From DATFVA01 sp963743325 (GTDB lineage: Bacteria; Bacteroidota; Ignavibacteria; Ignavibacteriales; Ignavibacteriaceae), in contig CAVUOZ010000008.1 of assembly GCA_963743325.1 (NCBI GenBank), forward strand, positions 186,001 through 250,000: a stretch of 64,000 nt of DNA. The letters are read 5' to 3'. Both the position numbers and the translations under genes were made by a program. The notes under the pieces were generated by a model. It saw only the letters and a program-made list of their open reading frames with translations, searched no databases and had not been told where the DNA came from. Below, one piece after another: positions 8,091 to 17,638 of this stretch; within the stretch, counting starts at the first letter, position 1, and each line of letters starts with the position of its first letter.

Positions 8091-8555
8091 ATGGCAATTG
8101 TAAGATGGAATCCTTCAAAGGATTTATTAAATATTGAACGCGAGTTCAACAGGATATTCAATTCATTTAACCGTAGATTTGGTTTCGGAGATTCGGATGA
8201 GGAAATTGCAGAATACGAAAATGCTGTATGGAGTCCTCTGACAGATATAACGGAAGACCAGGACGGTTATAAGTTAAAGCTTGATCTTCCAGGTGTTAAG
8301 AAGGAGGATGTAAAGATAAATTATGAAAACGGTCAGTTAAGTATAAGCGGAGAAAGAAAACAGGAGACCGAGAAGAAGAATTCGAAATATCATAGAGTCG
8401 AAAGATCTTATGGAAAATACTTCAGATCTTTTAATCTTCCTTCAAAAATTCAGGAAGATAAAATTGATGCCGAATTTAAGGATGGTCAGTTAACAATTAC
8501 TGTCCCTAAATCTGAAGAAGCCAAACCAAAACAAATTGAAGTAAAAGTAAAATAA
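8091..8555 (+). CDS. Hsp20/alpha-crystallin family small heat shock protein
   Basis: A cytoplasmic ATP-independent holdase of 154 residues that keeps unfolding proteins soluble. The alpha-crystallin domain spans about residues 45-150, with DLPGVKKEDVKINYENGQL, the ERSYGKYFRSFNLP segment, and FKDGQLTITVPKSEE near the end, all characteristic. The start is fixed by a strong Shine-Dalgarno AAAGGAGG with good spacing. It opens the chaperone island but is followed by its own terminator, so it can be made in excess over the downstream genes. Confidence 0.95.
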   Translation: MAIVRWNPSKDLLNIEREFNRIFNSFNRRFGFGDSDEEIAEYENAVWSPLTDITEDQDGYKLKLDLPGVKKEDVKINYENGQLSISGERKQETEKKNSKYHRVERSYGKYFRSFNLPSKIQEDKIDAEFKDGQLTITVPKSEEAKPKQIEVKVK

Positions 8556-8597
8556 GCTTATCTATAAATCAGATTACTGATATAAGATAATTGCCTT

Positions 8598-8639
8598 AAG
8601 GGCAGCTGAAAATATGTTTGGCTGCCCTTTTTGTTTTTT
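8598..8639 (+). terminator. Rho-independent terminator after hsp20
   Basis: AAGGGCAGC (8598-8606) and GCTGCCCTT (8621-8629) form a perfect 9-bp stem, followed by TTTTGTTTTTT. Confidence 0.9.
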
Positions 8640-8695
8640 AACAGAAAGGTTTATATCCTGTTCTGCTTATATTTTGAAATACAGGAACAATTAAA

Positions 8696-9640
8696 ATGGA
8701 ATTTAAAGATTATTACAAAATACTGGGTGTAGAAAAGGATGCTACTCAGGAAGAGATTAAAAAAGCTTACCGGAAGCTGGCATTAAAATATCATCCTGAC
8801 AGAAATCCTGACAACAAGCAGGCTGAAGATAAATTTAAAGAGATCACCGAGGCGAATGAAGTTTTAAGTGATCCTGATAAAAGAAAAAAATATGATCAGC
8901 TCGGTGCTAACTGGAAGTACTACCAGCAGCCCGGTGCCGGAGGGCCGGGAATGGAGGATTTCTTCAGTCAGTTTGGCAGCAGAAGCGGTGGAAAGACAAC
9001 ATATCAATATTCAGCTGATCTTGGTGATATGTTCGGAAATATCGGGGGCTTCTCGGATTTCTTTGAAAGCTTCTTCGGCGGAAGAGGCGCAGGTGCTCAG
9101 CGCAGTCCTTTTTCAACAGCTCAAAAAGGACAGGACTATGAAGCGAATTTGAATTTAACCCTTGAAGAAGTGTTCAACGGAACGGATAGGCAACTCAGCG
9201 TAGACGGAAAAACAGTAAAGGTTAAAATTGAACAGGGAACGAGGGATAAAACCCGGCTTCGCCTCCGAGGAATGGGTTCTCCCGGAAGTCACGGCGGCGA
9301 AAAAGGAGACCTGTACTTAAACATTCATGTTATTGATCATCCCTTTTACGAGGTAAAGGGTGATGATCTTTATTATAACCTTGATGTCGATTTATACACT
9401 GCTGTTCTTGGTGGAAATGTACAGATACAAACCCTGGATCATAAGAAATTAAATATAGTCATTCCTCCTGAAACCGATAATGGAAAGCTGTTAAAGCTTC
9501 GTGGACAGGGGATGATACAGAAAGAAAATAAAAGCAGGAGGGGCGACCTGTATGTGAGAATAATAGTCCAGGTACCGAAACATCTTTCAAAAGAAGAAAA
9601 AGAATTATTTCAAAAATTATCTCAATTAAGAAAGGACTAA
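8696..9640 (+). CDS. DnaJ-family co-chaperone without zinc finger (CbpA-like)
   Basis: A J-domain protein that stimulates a DnaK-type Hsp70. The J domain (about residues 5-70) carries the essential HPD in KYHPDRNPDNK. A Gly/Phe-rich linker follows (about 78-135: GAGGPGMEDFFSQFGS, FFGGRGAG), then two C-terminal substrate-binding domains (LTLEEVFNGTDRQLSVDG, RLRGMGSPGSHGGEKGDLY). The CxxCxGxG zinc-finger repeats of classical DnaJ are absent, so this is a class II (CbpA-type) protein of normal length, 314 residues. It is 11 bases upstream of htpG. No dnaK lies in the window. Confidence 0.93.
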   Translation: MEFKDYYKILGVEKDATQEEIKKAYRKLALKYHPDRNPDNKQAEDKFKEITEANEVLSDPDKRKKYDQLGANWKYYQQPGAGGPGMEDFFSQFGSRSGGKTTYQYSADLGDMFGNIGGFSDFFESFFGGRGAGAQRSPFSTAQKGQDYEANLNLTLEEVFNGTDRQLSVDGKTVKVKIEQGTRDKTRLRLRGMGSPGSHGGEKGDLYLNIHVIDHPFYEVKGDDLYYNLDVDLYTAVLGGNVQIQTLDHKKLNIVIPPETDNGKLLKLRGQGMIQKENKSRRGDLYVRIIVQVPKHLSKEEKELFQKLSQLRKD

Positions 9641-9651
9641 AGGAGTAAAGA

Positions 9652-11562
9652 ATGAGTAAGGCTTCAACATCTCATAAATACGAATTTAAAGCTGAAGTTA
9701 AGCAGCTGCTTGATATTCTTGTGCACTCACTGTATACAAGCCGAGAAATATTTCTCCGGGAATTAATATCAAATTCATCAGATGCCCTAGATAAGCTGAG
9801 ATTTGAATCCACCCGCGGAACCGAAATTGAAGATAAAGATCTTCCTCTTGAAATACGGGTGAGCTTTAATGAAAAGAAAAAACTTATAACTGTCTCCGAT
9901 ACCGGGATTGGTATGACTGAGGAGGAGCTTATAAAGAATATCGGAACAATTGCCAGGTCGGGTTCATCTGATTTTATTAAGCAGCTTGAAGAACATAAAG
10001 CAGAAGCTAATAATATAATAGGAAAGTTTGGTGTTGGATTTTATTCCGTCTTTATGGTTGCGGAAGAGGTGGTTATTAAGTCAAAATCATTTAAGAAAGA
10101 CACAGCGGGGGTTGAATGGAAGTCAAACGGTCTGGGTGATTATGAAATCTCGGAACCGGATAATAACCTTAAACGCGGAACGATAATCGAGATTCACCTA
10201 AAGGAGGATGCAAAAGATTTTGCGGATAAATACAGGCTGGAAACAGTAATTAAAAAACATTCCAACTTTGTTAACTTCCCGATTTACCTGGATAAGGAAA
10301 AAATAAATACTGTTGCAGCGATCTGGCGCGAACCTAAGAGCGGCATAAAAAAAGAAGAGTATAATAACTTTTATAAATTCCTTACCCACGATCCCGATGA
10401 ACCAATGGATGTTATCCATAATTCTGTAGATGCACCTATTCAGTTTCACAGTCTGATCTTTATTCCTAAAAAGAACTTTGATTTCTTCGGATTTGGCAGG
10501 GAAGACTATGGCCTCGACTTATATGTAAGGAGAGTCTTGATCCAGCACCAGAATAAGGATTTGCTGCCGGAATATCTGCGGTTCGTCAAAGGGGTTGTTG
10601 AATCGGAAGATCTTCCTTTGAATATCTCAAGAGAGACTCTTCAGGAAAATATAATATTCACAAAAATTTCCAATACAGTAACAAGCCAGGTTCTTTCATA
10701 TCTTATTAAGAAAGCAAAAGACAAACCGGAGGAATATGTTGAGTTCTGGAATGAACATGGAAAATATCTAAAGCTTGGCTATGGTGATTTTACAAATATT
10801 GATAAGATAAAGGAGCTCCTCAGGTTTAATTCATCATTTAACGAGGATGAAAAAGGATTGACTTCTTTAGAAGAGTATATCTCCAGGTTTAAGGAAGGAC
10901 AGAAAGAAATATACTATGCCCATGGTTCAAGCAGACAGGCAATTGATCAGGACCCGCATCTTGAAATTTTTAAGAACAAAGGACTTGAAGTTCTTTATCT
11001 TTATGATCCTGTCGATGAATTCGTTCTTTCCTCAGTGAGAAAATATAAAGATTATGAATTTAAACCTGTCGATTCCGTCGATTTGAAAAACCTTGAACCT
11101 TTCAAAGAGTCAGGGGAGAAAAAGGAAAAGGCTGAGGCATTAACAAAGGATGATCAGCTTCATTTTGACAGTTTGCTTGCCCGGGTAAAAGAAATCCTGG
11201 GAGACAGGGTGACAGAAGTAAGAAAATCAGACAGGCTGAGCGGAAGTCCTGCTATTCTCGTTAATCCCGATGATACAATGTCGTCAACCATGCATAAAAT
11301 GATGCGTATGATGAATAAGGATATGGAAATACCAAAAAAGGTTTTTGAGATAAACAGGGATCATAAACTGATAAGAAATATGCTTAAAGTGTTTAAGGCA
11401 GACAGACAGGATGAGTATATAACGAATGTTGTTGAGGAATTATTTGAATCTGCTCTCCTTCTTGAAGGAGACCTGATGGATCCTCATAAACTGGTAAGCC
11501 GGATCAACCGGATGCTTGAACAGTCAAGCGACTGGTACACGGAGGTAAAAAAGATAAACTGA
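9652..11562 (+). CDS. htpG: Chaperone HtpG (Hsp90)
   Basis: A bacterial Hsp90, an ATP-driven cytoplasmic chaperone dimer. The 636 residues start with the GHKL ATPase domain: REIFLRELISNSSDALDKLR (about 30-50), SDTGIGMT, GTIARSGSSDF and IGKFGVGFYSVFMV. The middle domain contains LPLNISRETLQ with the conserved catalytic-loop Arg. The C-terminal dimerisation domain has MMRMMN and LLLEGDLMDP. It directly follows the J-protein gene and precedes clpB by 64 bases, consistent with joint stress expression. Confidence 0.97.
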   Translation: MSKASTSHKYEFKAEVKQLLDILVHSLYTSREIFLRELISNSSDALDKLRFESTRGTEIEDKDLPLEIRVSFNEKKKLITVSDTGIGMTEEELIKNIGTIARSGSSDFIKQLEEHKAEANNIIGKFGVGFYSVFMVAEEVVIKSKSFKKDTAGVEWKSNGLGDYEISEPDNNLKRGTIIEIHLKEDAKDFADKYRLETVIKKHSNFVNFPIYLDKEKINTVAAIWREPKSGIKKEEYNNFYKFLTHDPDEPMDVIHNSVDAPIQFHSLIFIPKKNFDFFGFGREDYGLDLYVRRVLIQHQNKDLLPEYLRFVKGVVESEDLPLNISRETLQENIIFTKISNTVTSQVLSYLIKKAKDKPEEYVEFWNEHGKYLKLGYGDFTNIDKIKELLRFNSSFNEDEKGLTSLEEYISRFKEGQKEIYYAHGSSRQAIDQDPHLEIFKNKGLEVLYLYDPVDEFVLSSVRKYKDYEFKPVDSVDLKNLEPFKESGEKKEKAEALTKDDQLHFDSLLARVKEILGDRVTEVRKSDRLSGSPAILVNPDDTMSSTMHKMMRMMNKDMEIPKKVFEINRDHKLIRNMLKVFKADRQDEYITNVVEELFESALLLEGDLMDPHKLVSRINRMLEQSSDWYTEVKKIN

Positions 11563-11626
11563 GTTGATTAAATATAAAAGCGAAATGATGGAATTTGATC
11601 AAACCCTTAATTAAGGAAAAGATAAT

Positions 11627-14266
11627 ATGGCATTTAATTTTAATAAACTAACAGTAAAGGCACAGGAAATCGTTCAGACAGCGATTGAGATTGCACAAAA
11701 TTACAATAATCAGATACTCGAACCGGAACATTTACTGGCATCAATAATCCAGGAAAAAGGAAGCATTGCTGATTCTATTCTGCATAAGACCGGCGGCAAT
11801 GTAAATGTGATCCGTTTAAAGGCAAATGAACTTCTTGAAAAGCTCCCGAAGGTCTCCGGCGCAGGAATTGGAAACCAGCAGATGTCAAACCTGACAGCAA
11901 AATTGTTTGATGATGCTGCAGAAGAAGCCCGTAATCTGAAGGATGAATTCATCTCCATCGAACATCTTTTACTGGCATTATCTAAAACAGACACTAAACC
12001 TGGACAGCTTTTAAGAGATAATGGAATCTCTCACGATACAATTCTTGAGGCATTGAAAGAGGTACGCGGCACACAGCGTGTCACTTCACAGAATCCTGAA
12101 GAGACTTACCAGGCTTTGAAGAAATACGGGAGAGATCTGATTGATCTTGTAAAAGCAGGAAAGCTTGATCCTGTCATAGGAAGAGACGAAGAGATCAGAA
12201 GAGTACTTCAGGTTCTTTCAAGAAGAACAAAAAATAACCCGGTTTTAATAGGTGAACCGGGCGTCGGTAAAACAGCAATTGCAGAAGGAATTGCTCACAG
12301 AATAGTAGCAGGCGATGTCCCAGAAAATCTTAAGACTAAAAGAATTGTGGCTCTTGATATGGGAGCCCTGGTTGCGGGTACGCAATTCCGCGGTCAGTTT
12401 GAAGAAAGACTAAAAGCAGTAATTAAAGAAGTTCAGGAATCAAACGGTGAAATTATTCTTTTTATAGATGAGCTTCATACGCTTGTCGGTGCCGGTGCTG
12501 TTTCAGGTTCTATGGACGCAGCTAATATACTGAAGCCCGCACTTGCAAGAGGAGAGCTTCATGCCATTGGCGCTACCACTCTGGATGAATATAAAAAGCA
12601 TATTGAAAAAGATGCAGCCTTAGAAAGAAGATTTCAGCCGGTTCTTGTAAGTGAACCCTCAGTAGAGGATACAATCTCAATTTTACGAGGATTGAGAGAA
12701 CGCTATGAAGTTCACCACGGTGTCAGGATTACAGATGCCGCAATTGTTGCAGCTGCCCAGTTATCCCACAGGTACATAGCCGACAGATTCCTTCCGGACA
12801 AAGCCATTGATCTTGTCGATGAAGCGGCTTCCAAACTCCGTATAGAAATTGATTCAATGCCGGAGGAACTGGATAGTCTTGAAAGAAAAATCAAGCAGCT
12901 AGAGATTGAACGTGAAGCCCTGAAGAGAGAGAAAGATGAAGCATCGGCAAAGAGACTTGAAGAGCTCAGGAAAGAACTTGGTGATCTCGAGGAGGAAAGA
13001 AACACCTTAAGAATGCACTGGAACCTGGAGAAGGAAAAGATCCAGAGAATCCGGGGGATGAAAAGTGAAATTGATAATGCAAAAACCCTTGCCGATCGCT
13101 ATGAACGTGAGGGTGATCTCGGAAAGGTAGCAGAACTCCGTTACGGTAAAATCGCCTCACTGGAAAAGCAGTTAAGTGAGGAAACCAAACATCTTTCTTC
13201 CATTCAAAGGGATAAAAAAATGCTTAAGGAAGAGGTAGACGCTGAAGATATCGCAGAGGTTGTAGCCAAATGGACGGGCATTCCTGTGAGCAGGATGTTG
13301 GAGAGTGAAAGGAGCAAACTTCTCAGGCTCGAAGATGAACTGCACCGGCGTGTAATAGGACAGGATGAAGCTGTTTCCGCAGTGGCAAATGCAATAAGAA
13401 GATCGCGTACGGGGCTGCAGGATATCAACCGTCCCCTCGGCTCCTTTATCTTTCTTGGAACAACCGGGGTTGGTAAAACAGAGCTTGCACGTGCACTGGC
13501 AGAATTTCTATTCGATGATGAACATGCAATGATAAGAATAGATATGTCGGAATACATGGAGAAGTTCTCCGTATCAAGATTGATTGGAGCGCCTCCGGGA
13601 TATGTTGGGTATGAGGAAGGCGGCCAGTTAACTGAAGCTGTCCGAAGGAGACCATATTCTGTAGTATTGTTAGATGAGATAGAAAAAGCTCATCCCGATG
13701 TATTTAACATTCTGCTGCAGGTTCTCGATGACGGCAGACTTACGGATAACCAGGGAAGAACTGTAAACTTTAAGAATACTATTATTATTATGACATCGAA
13801 CCTCGGCTCACATATAATCCGTGAAAAACTCGAACAAATAAGAGATAATGATATAGAAAATGCGATGGGAGAGCTGAGAGGTCAGATGATAGAGCTTCTT
13901 CGCAAAACAATCAGACCTGAATTTCTCAACAGGATTGATGAAGTAGTACTTTTCAAGCCACTAACCCAGATTGAAATAAGGGAAATTGTAGATATCCAGA
14001 TCAGGAATGTTCAGAAAATGCTTGACCAGAAGGAGATAACGATTAATGTAAGTGAGGAAACAAAAGACTGGCTTGCAAAGATTGGTTATGATGTTACATT
14101 TGGTGCCAGGCCGCTTAAAAGAACAATCCAGAAATATCTGATTAACCCGTTATCCCAGGAATTGCTGATGGATAAATTTGAAGATGGTGATACAATTGAT
14201 ATCTCTGTCGGTGAAAACGGGAAACTGGAATTTGCTAAAGCTAAAGTGAGAGAAATAATTTCATAA
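11627..14266 (+). CDS. clpB: ATP-dependent disaggregase ClpB
   Basis: ClpB is a hexameric AAA+ machine that extracts proteins from aggregates together with DnaK/DnaJ. The 879 residues contain the Clp-N repeats (1-150), the first AAA+ module with Walker A GEPGVGKT near residue 208 and Walker B ILFIDELHT, and a long coiled-coil middle domain (about 400-540) that distinguishes ClpB from other Clp ATPases. The second module has GTTGVGKT near residue 610 and VVLLDEIEKAHPDVF. The C-terminal D2-small domain is present, with the family's FNRIDEVVLF-type element seen as FLNRIDEVVLF. It is the last gene of the chaperone island and is followed by a terminator. Confidence 0.97.
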   Translation: MAFNFNKLTVKAQEIVQTAIEIAQNYNNQILEPEHLLASIIQEKGSIADSILHKTGGNVNVIRLKANELLEKLPKVSGAGIGNQQMSNLTAKLFDDAAEEARNLKDEFISIEHLLLALSKTDTKPGQLLRDNGISHDTILEALKEVRGTQRVTSQNPEETYQALKKYGRDLIDLVKAGKLDPVIGRDEEIRRVLQVLSRRTKNNPVLIGEPGVGKTAIAEGIAHRIVAGDVPENLKTKRIVALDMGALVAGTQFRGQFEERLKAVIKEVQESNGEIILFIDELHTLVGAGAVSGSMDAANILKPALARGELHAIGATTLDEYKKHIEKDAALERRFQPVLVSEPSVEDTISILRGLRERYEVHHGVRITDAAIVAAAQLSHRYIADRFLPDKAIDLVDEAASKLRIEIDSMPEELDSLERKIKQLEIEREALKREKDEASAKRLEELRKELGDLEEERNTLRMHWNLEKEKIQRIRGMKSEIDNAKTLADRYEREGDLGKVAELRYGKIASLEKQLSEETKHLSSIQRDKKMLKEEVDAEDIAEVVAKWTGIPVSRMLESERSKLLRLEDELHRRVIGQDEAVSAVANAIRRSRTGLQDINRPLGSFIFLGTTGVGKTELARALAEFLFDDEHAMIRIDMSEYMEKFSVSRLIGAPPGYVGYEEGGQLTEAVRRRPYSVVLLDEIEKAHPDVFNILLQVLDDGRLTDNQGRTVNFKNTIIIMTSNLGSHIIREKLEQIRDNDIENAMGELRGQMIELLRKTIRPEFLNRIDEVVLFKPLTQIEIREIVDIQIRNVQKMLDQKEITINVSEETKDWLAKIGYDVTFGARPLKRTIQKYLINPLSQELLMDKFEDGDTIDISVGENGKLEFAKAKVREIIS

Positions 14267-14287
14267 ATAGAATATATTCTTAATAAT

Positions 14288-14321
14288 GGGTGAGATACAG
14301 GCTCCCCCTTTTTTATTTTTT
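14288..14321 (+). terminator. Rho-independent terminator after clpB
   Basis: GGGTGAG (14288-14294) pairs with CTCCCCC (14302-14308) with one mismatch, followed by TTTTTTATTTTTT. Confidence 0.75.
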
Positions 14322-14374
14322 AGCATATTTGTCCGTTTTTTGGAAAATTAATATTAAATTTAAGGTTGGTTTTG

Positions 14375-14395
14375 GAATAGTTTTTGAGACTATTC
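14375..14395 (+). other. Hairpin upstream of the HisH-like gene
   Basis: GAATAGT (14375-14381) and ACTATTC (14389-14395) are perfect 7-bp arms with a 7-base loop, followed by TTTTG. It lies about 45 bases before the start codon at 14439 and may be a second terminator or a leader hairpin. Confidence 0.35.
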
Positions 14396-14438
14396 TTTTG
14401 TAATACTGATTAAAGATTAGATATATCTTGAGTTTTTT

Positions 14439-15023
14439 ATGTTAGCCTTAATCCAATGTGAGAATACATCTGTAACGGAACTTTCAAAGGTTCTTAAGCA
14501 GTTAAATGAACCGTTTATAGTTACCGGCAGCGAGTCTGATATCTGCAAAGCCGACAAAGTGATTCTCTACGGCAGCGGATCTGCAAAGCAGAATATGAAA
14601 CAGTTACACATTTTAAATCTTTTCTCTCTATTAAGGATGATTAAACAGCCTATCCTAGGAATTGGTTTAGGTGTTGAATTAATGTGTGACCATACAACAG
14701 GAGAGAATATTTCCTGTCTTGGTTTATTCCCTGTCGATTCAAACAGGATAGAAGACGAACAATATCTTAATTCTCATTCCGGTTTAATGAAAGTTGATAT
14801 ACTGCGTGAAAGCAAGCTCTTTGAAGGAATAGACTCGGGGAGCGAATTCTACTTTTCTGAGAACTATTTTCTGCCTGAAAATAAGTATACAACCTCAGTG
14901 GTAGTAAATGGAAAAGCTTTTTCTGCATCTGTAGAAAGAGATAATGCCTTCGGGGTACAGTTTCATCCCGAGAAATCCGGAGAAACGGGATTGACCTTAT
15001 TAAAGAATTTTATAAACCTCTGA
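14439..15023 (+). CDS. HisH-like class I glutamine amidotransferase homologue lacking the catalytic cysteine
   Basis: At 194 residues this is the length of HisH, the glutaminase subunit of imidazole glycerol phosphate synthase. The nucleophile elbow normally reads GICLG; here it is GIGLG (Gly76, codon GGT 14664-14666). The other two triad residues remain in VQFHPEKSGETGL (His176, Glu178), and the C-terminal LLKNFINL is HisH-like. The protein therefore cannot use the normal thioester mechanism and is probably a pseudoenzyme or has a non-hydrolytic role. No histidine genes adjoin it. It could equally be a degenerate paralogue, but the frame is intact. Confidence 0.75.
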   Translation: MLALIQCENTSVTELSKVLKQLNEPFIVTGSESDICKADKVILYGSGSAKQNMKQLHILNLFSLLRMIKQPILGIGLGVELMCDHTTGENISCLGLFPVDSNRIEDEQYLNSHSGLMKVDILRESKLFEGIDSGSEFYFSENYFLPENKYTTSVVVNGKAFSASVERDNAFGVQFHPEKSGETGLTLLKNFINL

Positions 15024-15150
15024 TCAGATATTCCCTTCATTTCTGTTAAGTATTACGGTTATTTGTATCCTTATCAGTTTATTTTTCTTAAAACTGCCGG
15101 GGAATTTTATTATTTTTTTATTATATGATAGAAATTTTCCTGTTAATTAT

Positions 15151-15181
15151 TTGATGGTACGGCGATAGCGATTTATATAAT
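15151..15181 (+). promoter_or_regulatory. Possible sigma70-like promoter of the MscS gene
   Basis: TTGATG (15151-15156) is followed after 17 bases by TATATA (15174-15179); TATAAT overlaps at 15176-15181 with a 19-base gap. It ends about 30 bases before the ATG at 15214. Confidence 0.3.
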
Positions 15182-15213
15182 CTGAATTTGGGTAATAAAA
15201 TAGGAGATACATA

Positions 15214-16299
15214 ATGCAGAATATTCTTGAACAAACTTACTTTGGAAATACCATTCTCAATTACATTATAGCTCTTGGAATTTTTATACTCGGAATAATT
15301 GTAATTATTATTTTCAAGACATTAATTCTAAAGCGGTTAAAGAAGTGGTCGGAAGCAACTGAAACCACAATTGATGATTTTCTCGTTTCGGGAACTCAGA
15401 AAACGGTAGTCCCGCTATTATTTCTTGGAGCATTTTATCTGGCAATCGAATATCTAAAAATCGAACCGAATACGATGGGAATAATTGATAAGATCGCCGT
15501 TATCGTATTCACTCTCTTTCTGCTTCGTATTATCACTTCGTTTATTCGTTTTTCTCTAAGCGCCTTTGTGAGAAGAAAAGGAGGACAGGAATACCATGAG
15601 AAAGAATTGAGGGGGATATCAACCATAATTACACTGGTAGTTTGGACAGTAGGACTTGTATTCCTTTTGGATAATCTTGGTTTCAGGGTGAGTGCTGTGA
15701 TTACAGGACTGGGAATCGGCGGTATTGCGGTAGCTCTGGCAGCTCAGGCAATCCTGGGAGATTTGTTTGCGTACTTTGTTATATTTTTCGATCGCCCATT
15801 TGAAATAGGTGATTTTATAACTGTTGGGGATAAGCAGGGTTCCATCGAAAATATTGGATTAAAAACAACACGCGTAAGAAGCCTTAGCGGTGAGCAGCTT
15901 GTATTTTCAAACAAAGATTTGACTGATTCAAGAATCCACAATTATAAAAAGATGGAACGCAGAAGAATAGTTTTCAAGCTTGGCGTCATTTATCAGACTC
16001 CGCTTGAACTGGTTGAAGAAATTCCCGGGTTAGTAAAACATATAATTGAGAATCAGCCTGATGTAACTTTCGATCGCGGACATTTTGTCAAATACGGTGA
16101 TTTCAGTCTTAACTTTGAATTCGTTTATTACGTCTTAAGTCCTGATTATAATAAGTATATGGATATCCAGCAGGCTTTAAACATTGCCATTTACCAGGTT
16201 TTTAAGGAAAAAGGAATAGAGCTTGCATACCCGACACAGACATTGTTTATGTCAATGTTAAACGGAAATAATTCGGAACAGAGAGAATCAAATTCTTAA
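15214..16299 (+). CDS. MscS-family small-conductance mechanosensitive channel
   Basis: A 361-residue inner-membrane channel of the MscS type that releases solutes on hypo-osmotic shock. Hydrophobic segments lie at about residues 15-38, 65-82, 90-110, 138-158 and 165-190. The pore helix and start of the beta domain are recognisable in GIGGIAVALAAQAILGDLF and FDRPFEIGDFITVG, the most conserved stretch of the family, followed by GLKTTRVRSLSGEQL. A soluble C-terminal domain of about 120 residues completes it. A good Shine-Dalgarno (AGGAG) precedes the ATG. It converges with the gene ending at 16318. Confidence 0.92.
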   Translation: MQNILEQTYFGNTILNYIIALGIFILGIIVIIIFKTLILKRLKKWSEATETTIDDFLVSGTQKTVVPLLFLGAFYLAIEYLKIEPNTMGIIDKIAVIVFTLFLLRIITSFIRFSLSAFVRRKGGQEYHEKELRGISTIITLVVWTVGLVFLLDNLGFRVSAVITGLGIGGIAVALAAQAILGDLFAYFVIFFDRPFEIGDFITVGDKQGSIENIGLKTTRVRSLSGEQLVFSNKDLTDSRIHNYKKMERRRIVFKLGVIYQTPLELVEEIPGLVKHIIENQPDVTFDRGHFVKYGDFSLNFEFVYYVLSPDYNKYMDIQQALNIAIYQVFKEKGIELAYPTQTLFMSMLNGNNSEQRESNS

Positions 16300-16317
16300 T
16301 ATAATATCTAGAAGATT

Positions 16318-17553
16318 TTAATCTTTTCTTAAAACAATAACCGTAATTTCGGGAGTGGAATTATACCTCAGGGGCACAAGGGACATGCCTAATCCTCTTG
16401 TTACAATCATTAGCATTTTTCCGAAGTGAAAATCTCCGCGTACAAAACGCGTTTCCAGCAAGGTAGGGGTGAGATTTATAAACGGGAATAAAAAAGTTAC
16501 TTGTCCCCCATGGGTATGCCCTGCAAGAAACAGGTTATAGCCTTCTCCTGCAGCCTTCTGAACAGCAAGAGCATTAGGTTGATGAATAAGTAATATTTTA
16601 ATATCAGAATGGTTCTGTCGATGGATAAGACTGTCTAATACCCCGGAATTAAGATGTTCAACATATGTGCTTGTCAAAAAAGTAATTCCAATTCTGGAAT
16701 TTTTAATATATAGAACTGTATCCTTATTATTAAGCATCTCTACGTTGTACTTTCGCATTGCTCTTTTAACTTCCCTCAGACTTCTGCCATAATCATCACG
16801 GTAGGCCCAGTTGTCATGGTCCCCTATACAGGAATAAATTCCGTACTTAGATTTTATTTCCCCTACATATTCTGCGGCTTCATCAATATAATCAGGAGTT
16901 GATGTTATCATATCCCCGCCAATCAGCACAAGATCGGGATCAGTCTCATTTACCCTATTTATGTATTTCCCTAATCTGGCAGCATCTGTATATGCGTCTG
17001 CCTGTATATCTGAAATAAAAGTAATCTTGAAATTATTCAGCACATCAGGAAGATTGGGCTGCTTATATTCAACAATCCTCGTGGAAACCATGAAATAATC
17101 AATAATGACCCTTGCAGGGACGTAAATAACAAAAAATGCAAGTATTACCAGAACAATTTTAGCCTCAATGTTCTTAAGCTTTTCCTTGTGTTTACGATAA
17201 ACCGGCAGGATTAATAATTTTATTATTTCAATAATCAAAAATAAAAGAATACACTGTACCACAAGGAAAGTCCATATCCAGAAAGGATATAGAAGAAAAT
17301 AATTGATAAACCAGCCTTCCGGAATACGTGGTCGGGCTTCTCCGGCAGAAGGGGAAAGGAATATGTACGCGGCAAGTAAGAACAGCGGGTAAATATTCAG
17401 GAATATCAGTAAAATTCTGAAAATTCTCTTTAGAATTTTAGGTGAAACTTTGGAAAAAATCCTTAAGATAGATTTATAAATCTTCCTTATAAAATAGAAT
17501 TGTATAAGAAAAATCAGAATAAAAGTTATAAATATGACAACAATAAAGCCCAT
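16318..17553 (-). CDS. Membrane-anchored metallophosphoesterase
   Basis: About four hydrophobic segments occupy residues 1-160, followed by a calcineurin-like phosphoesterase domain (about 178-405) related to YkuE/YpjP-type proteins. The metal-site motifs are ISDIQADAYT, LIGGDMI, IGDHDNW, LIHQPNA and AGHTHGGQV. Two differ from the usual pattern: the first has Gln where DxH is normal, and GNHD reads GDHD. The substrate is unknown; relatives act on lipid-linked pyrophosphates such as UDP-diacylglucosamine, but that cannot be assigned here. It is divergent in neighbourhood and shares no clear operon. Confidence 0.82.
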   Translation of the reverse strand: MGFIVVIFITFILIFLIQFYFIRKIYKSILRIFSKVSPKILKRIFRILLIFLNIYPLFLLAAYIFLSPSAGEARPRIPEGWFINYFLLYPFWIWTFLVVQCILLFLIIEIIKLLILPVYRKHKEKLKNIEAKIVLVILAFFVIYVPARVIIDYFMVSTRIVEYKQPNLPDVLNNFKITFISDIQADAYTDAARLGKYINRVNETDPDLVLIGGDMITSTPDYIDEAAEYVGEIKSKYGIYSCIGDHDNWAYRDDYGRSLREVKRAMRKYNVEMLNNKDTVLYIKNSRIGITFLTSTYVEHLNSGVLDSLIHRQNHSDIKILLIHQPNALAVQKAAGEGYNLFLAGHTHGGQVTFLFPFINLTPTLLETRFVRGDFHFGKMLMIVTRGLGMSLVPLRYNSTPEITVIVLRKD

Positions 17554-17638
17554 TTAGTTCCGTATAAGTTTAGGGTCTCCCATGGTAGGAGAGTCTTAAG
17601 AAGTAATTAAATAAATATCTCATATCTGTAAAAACAAA

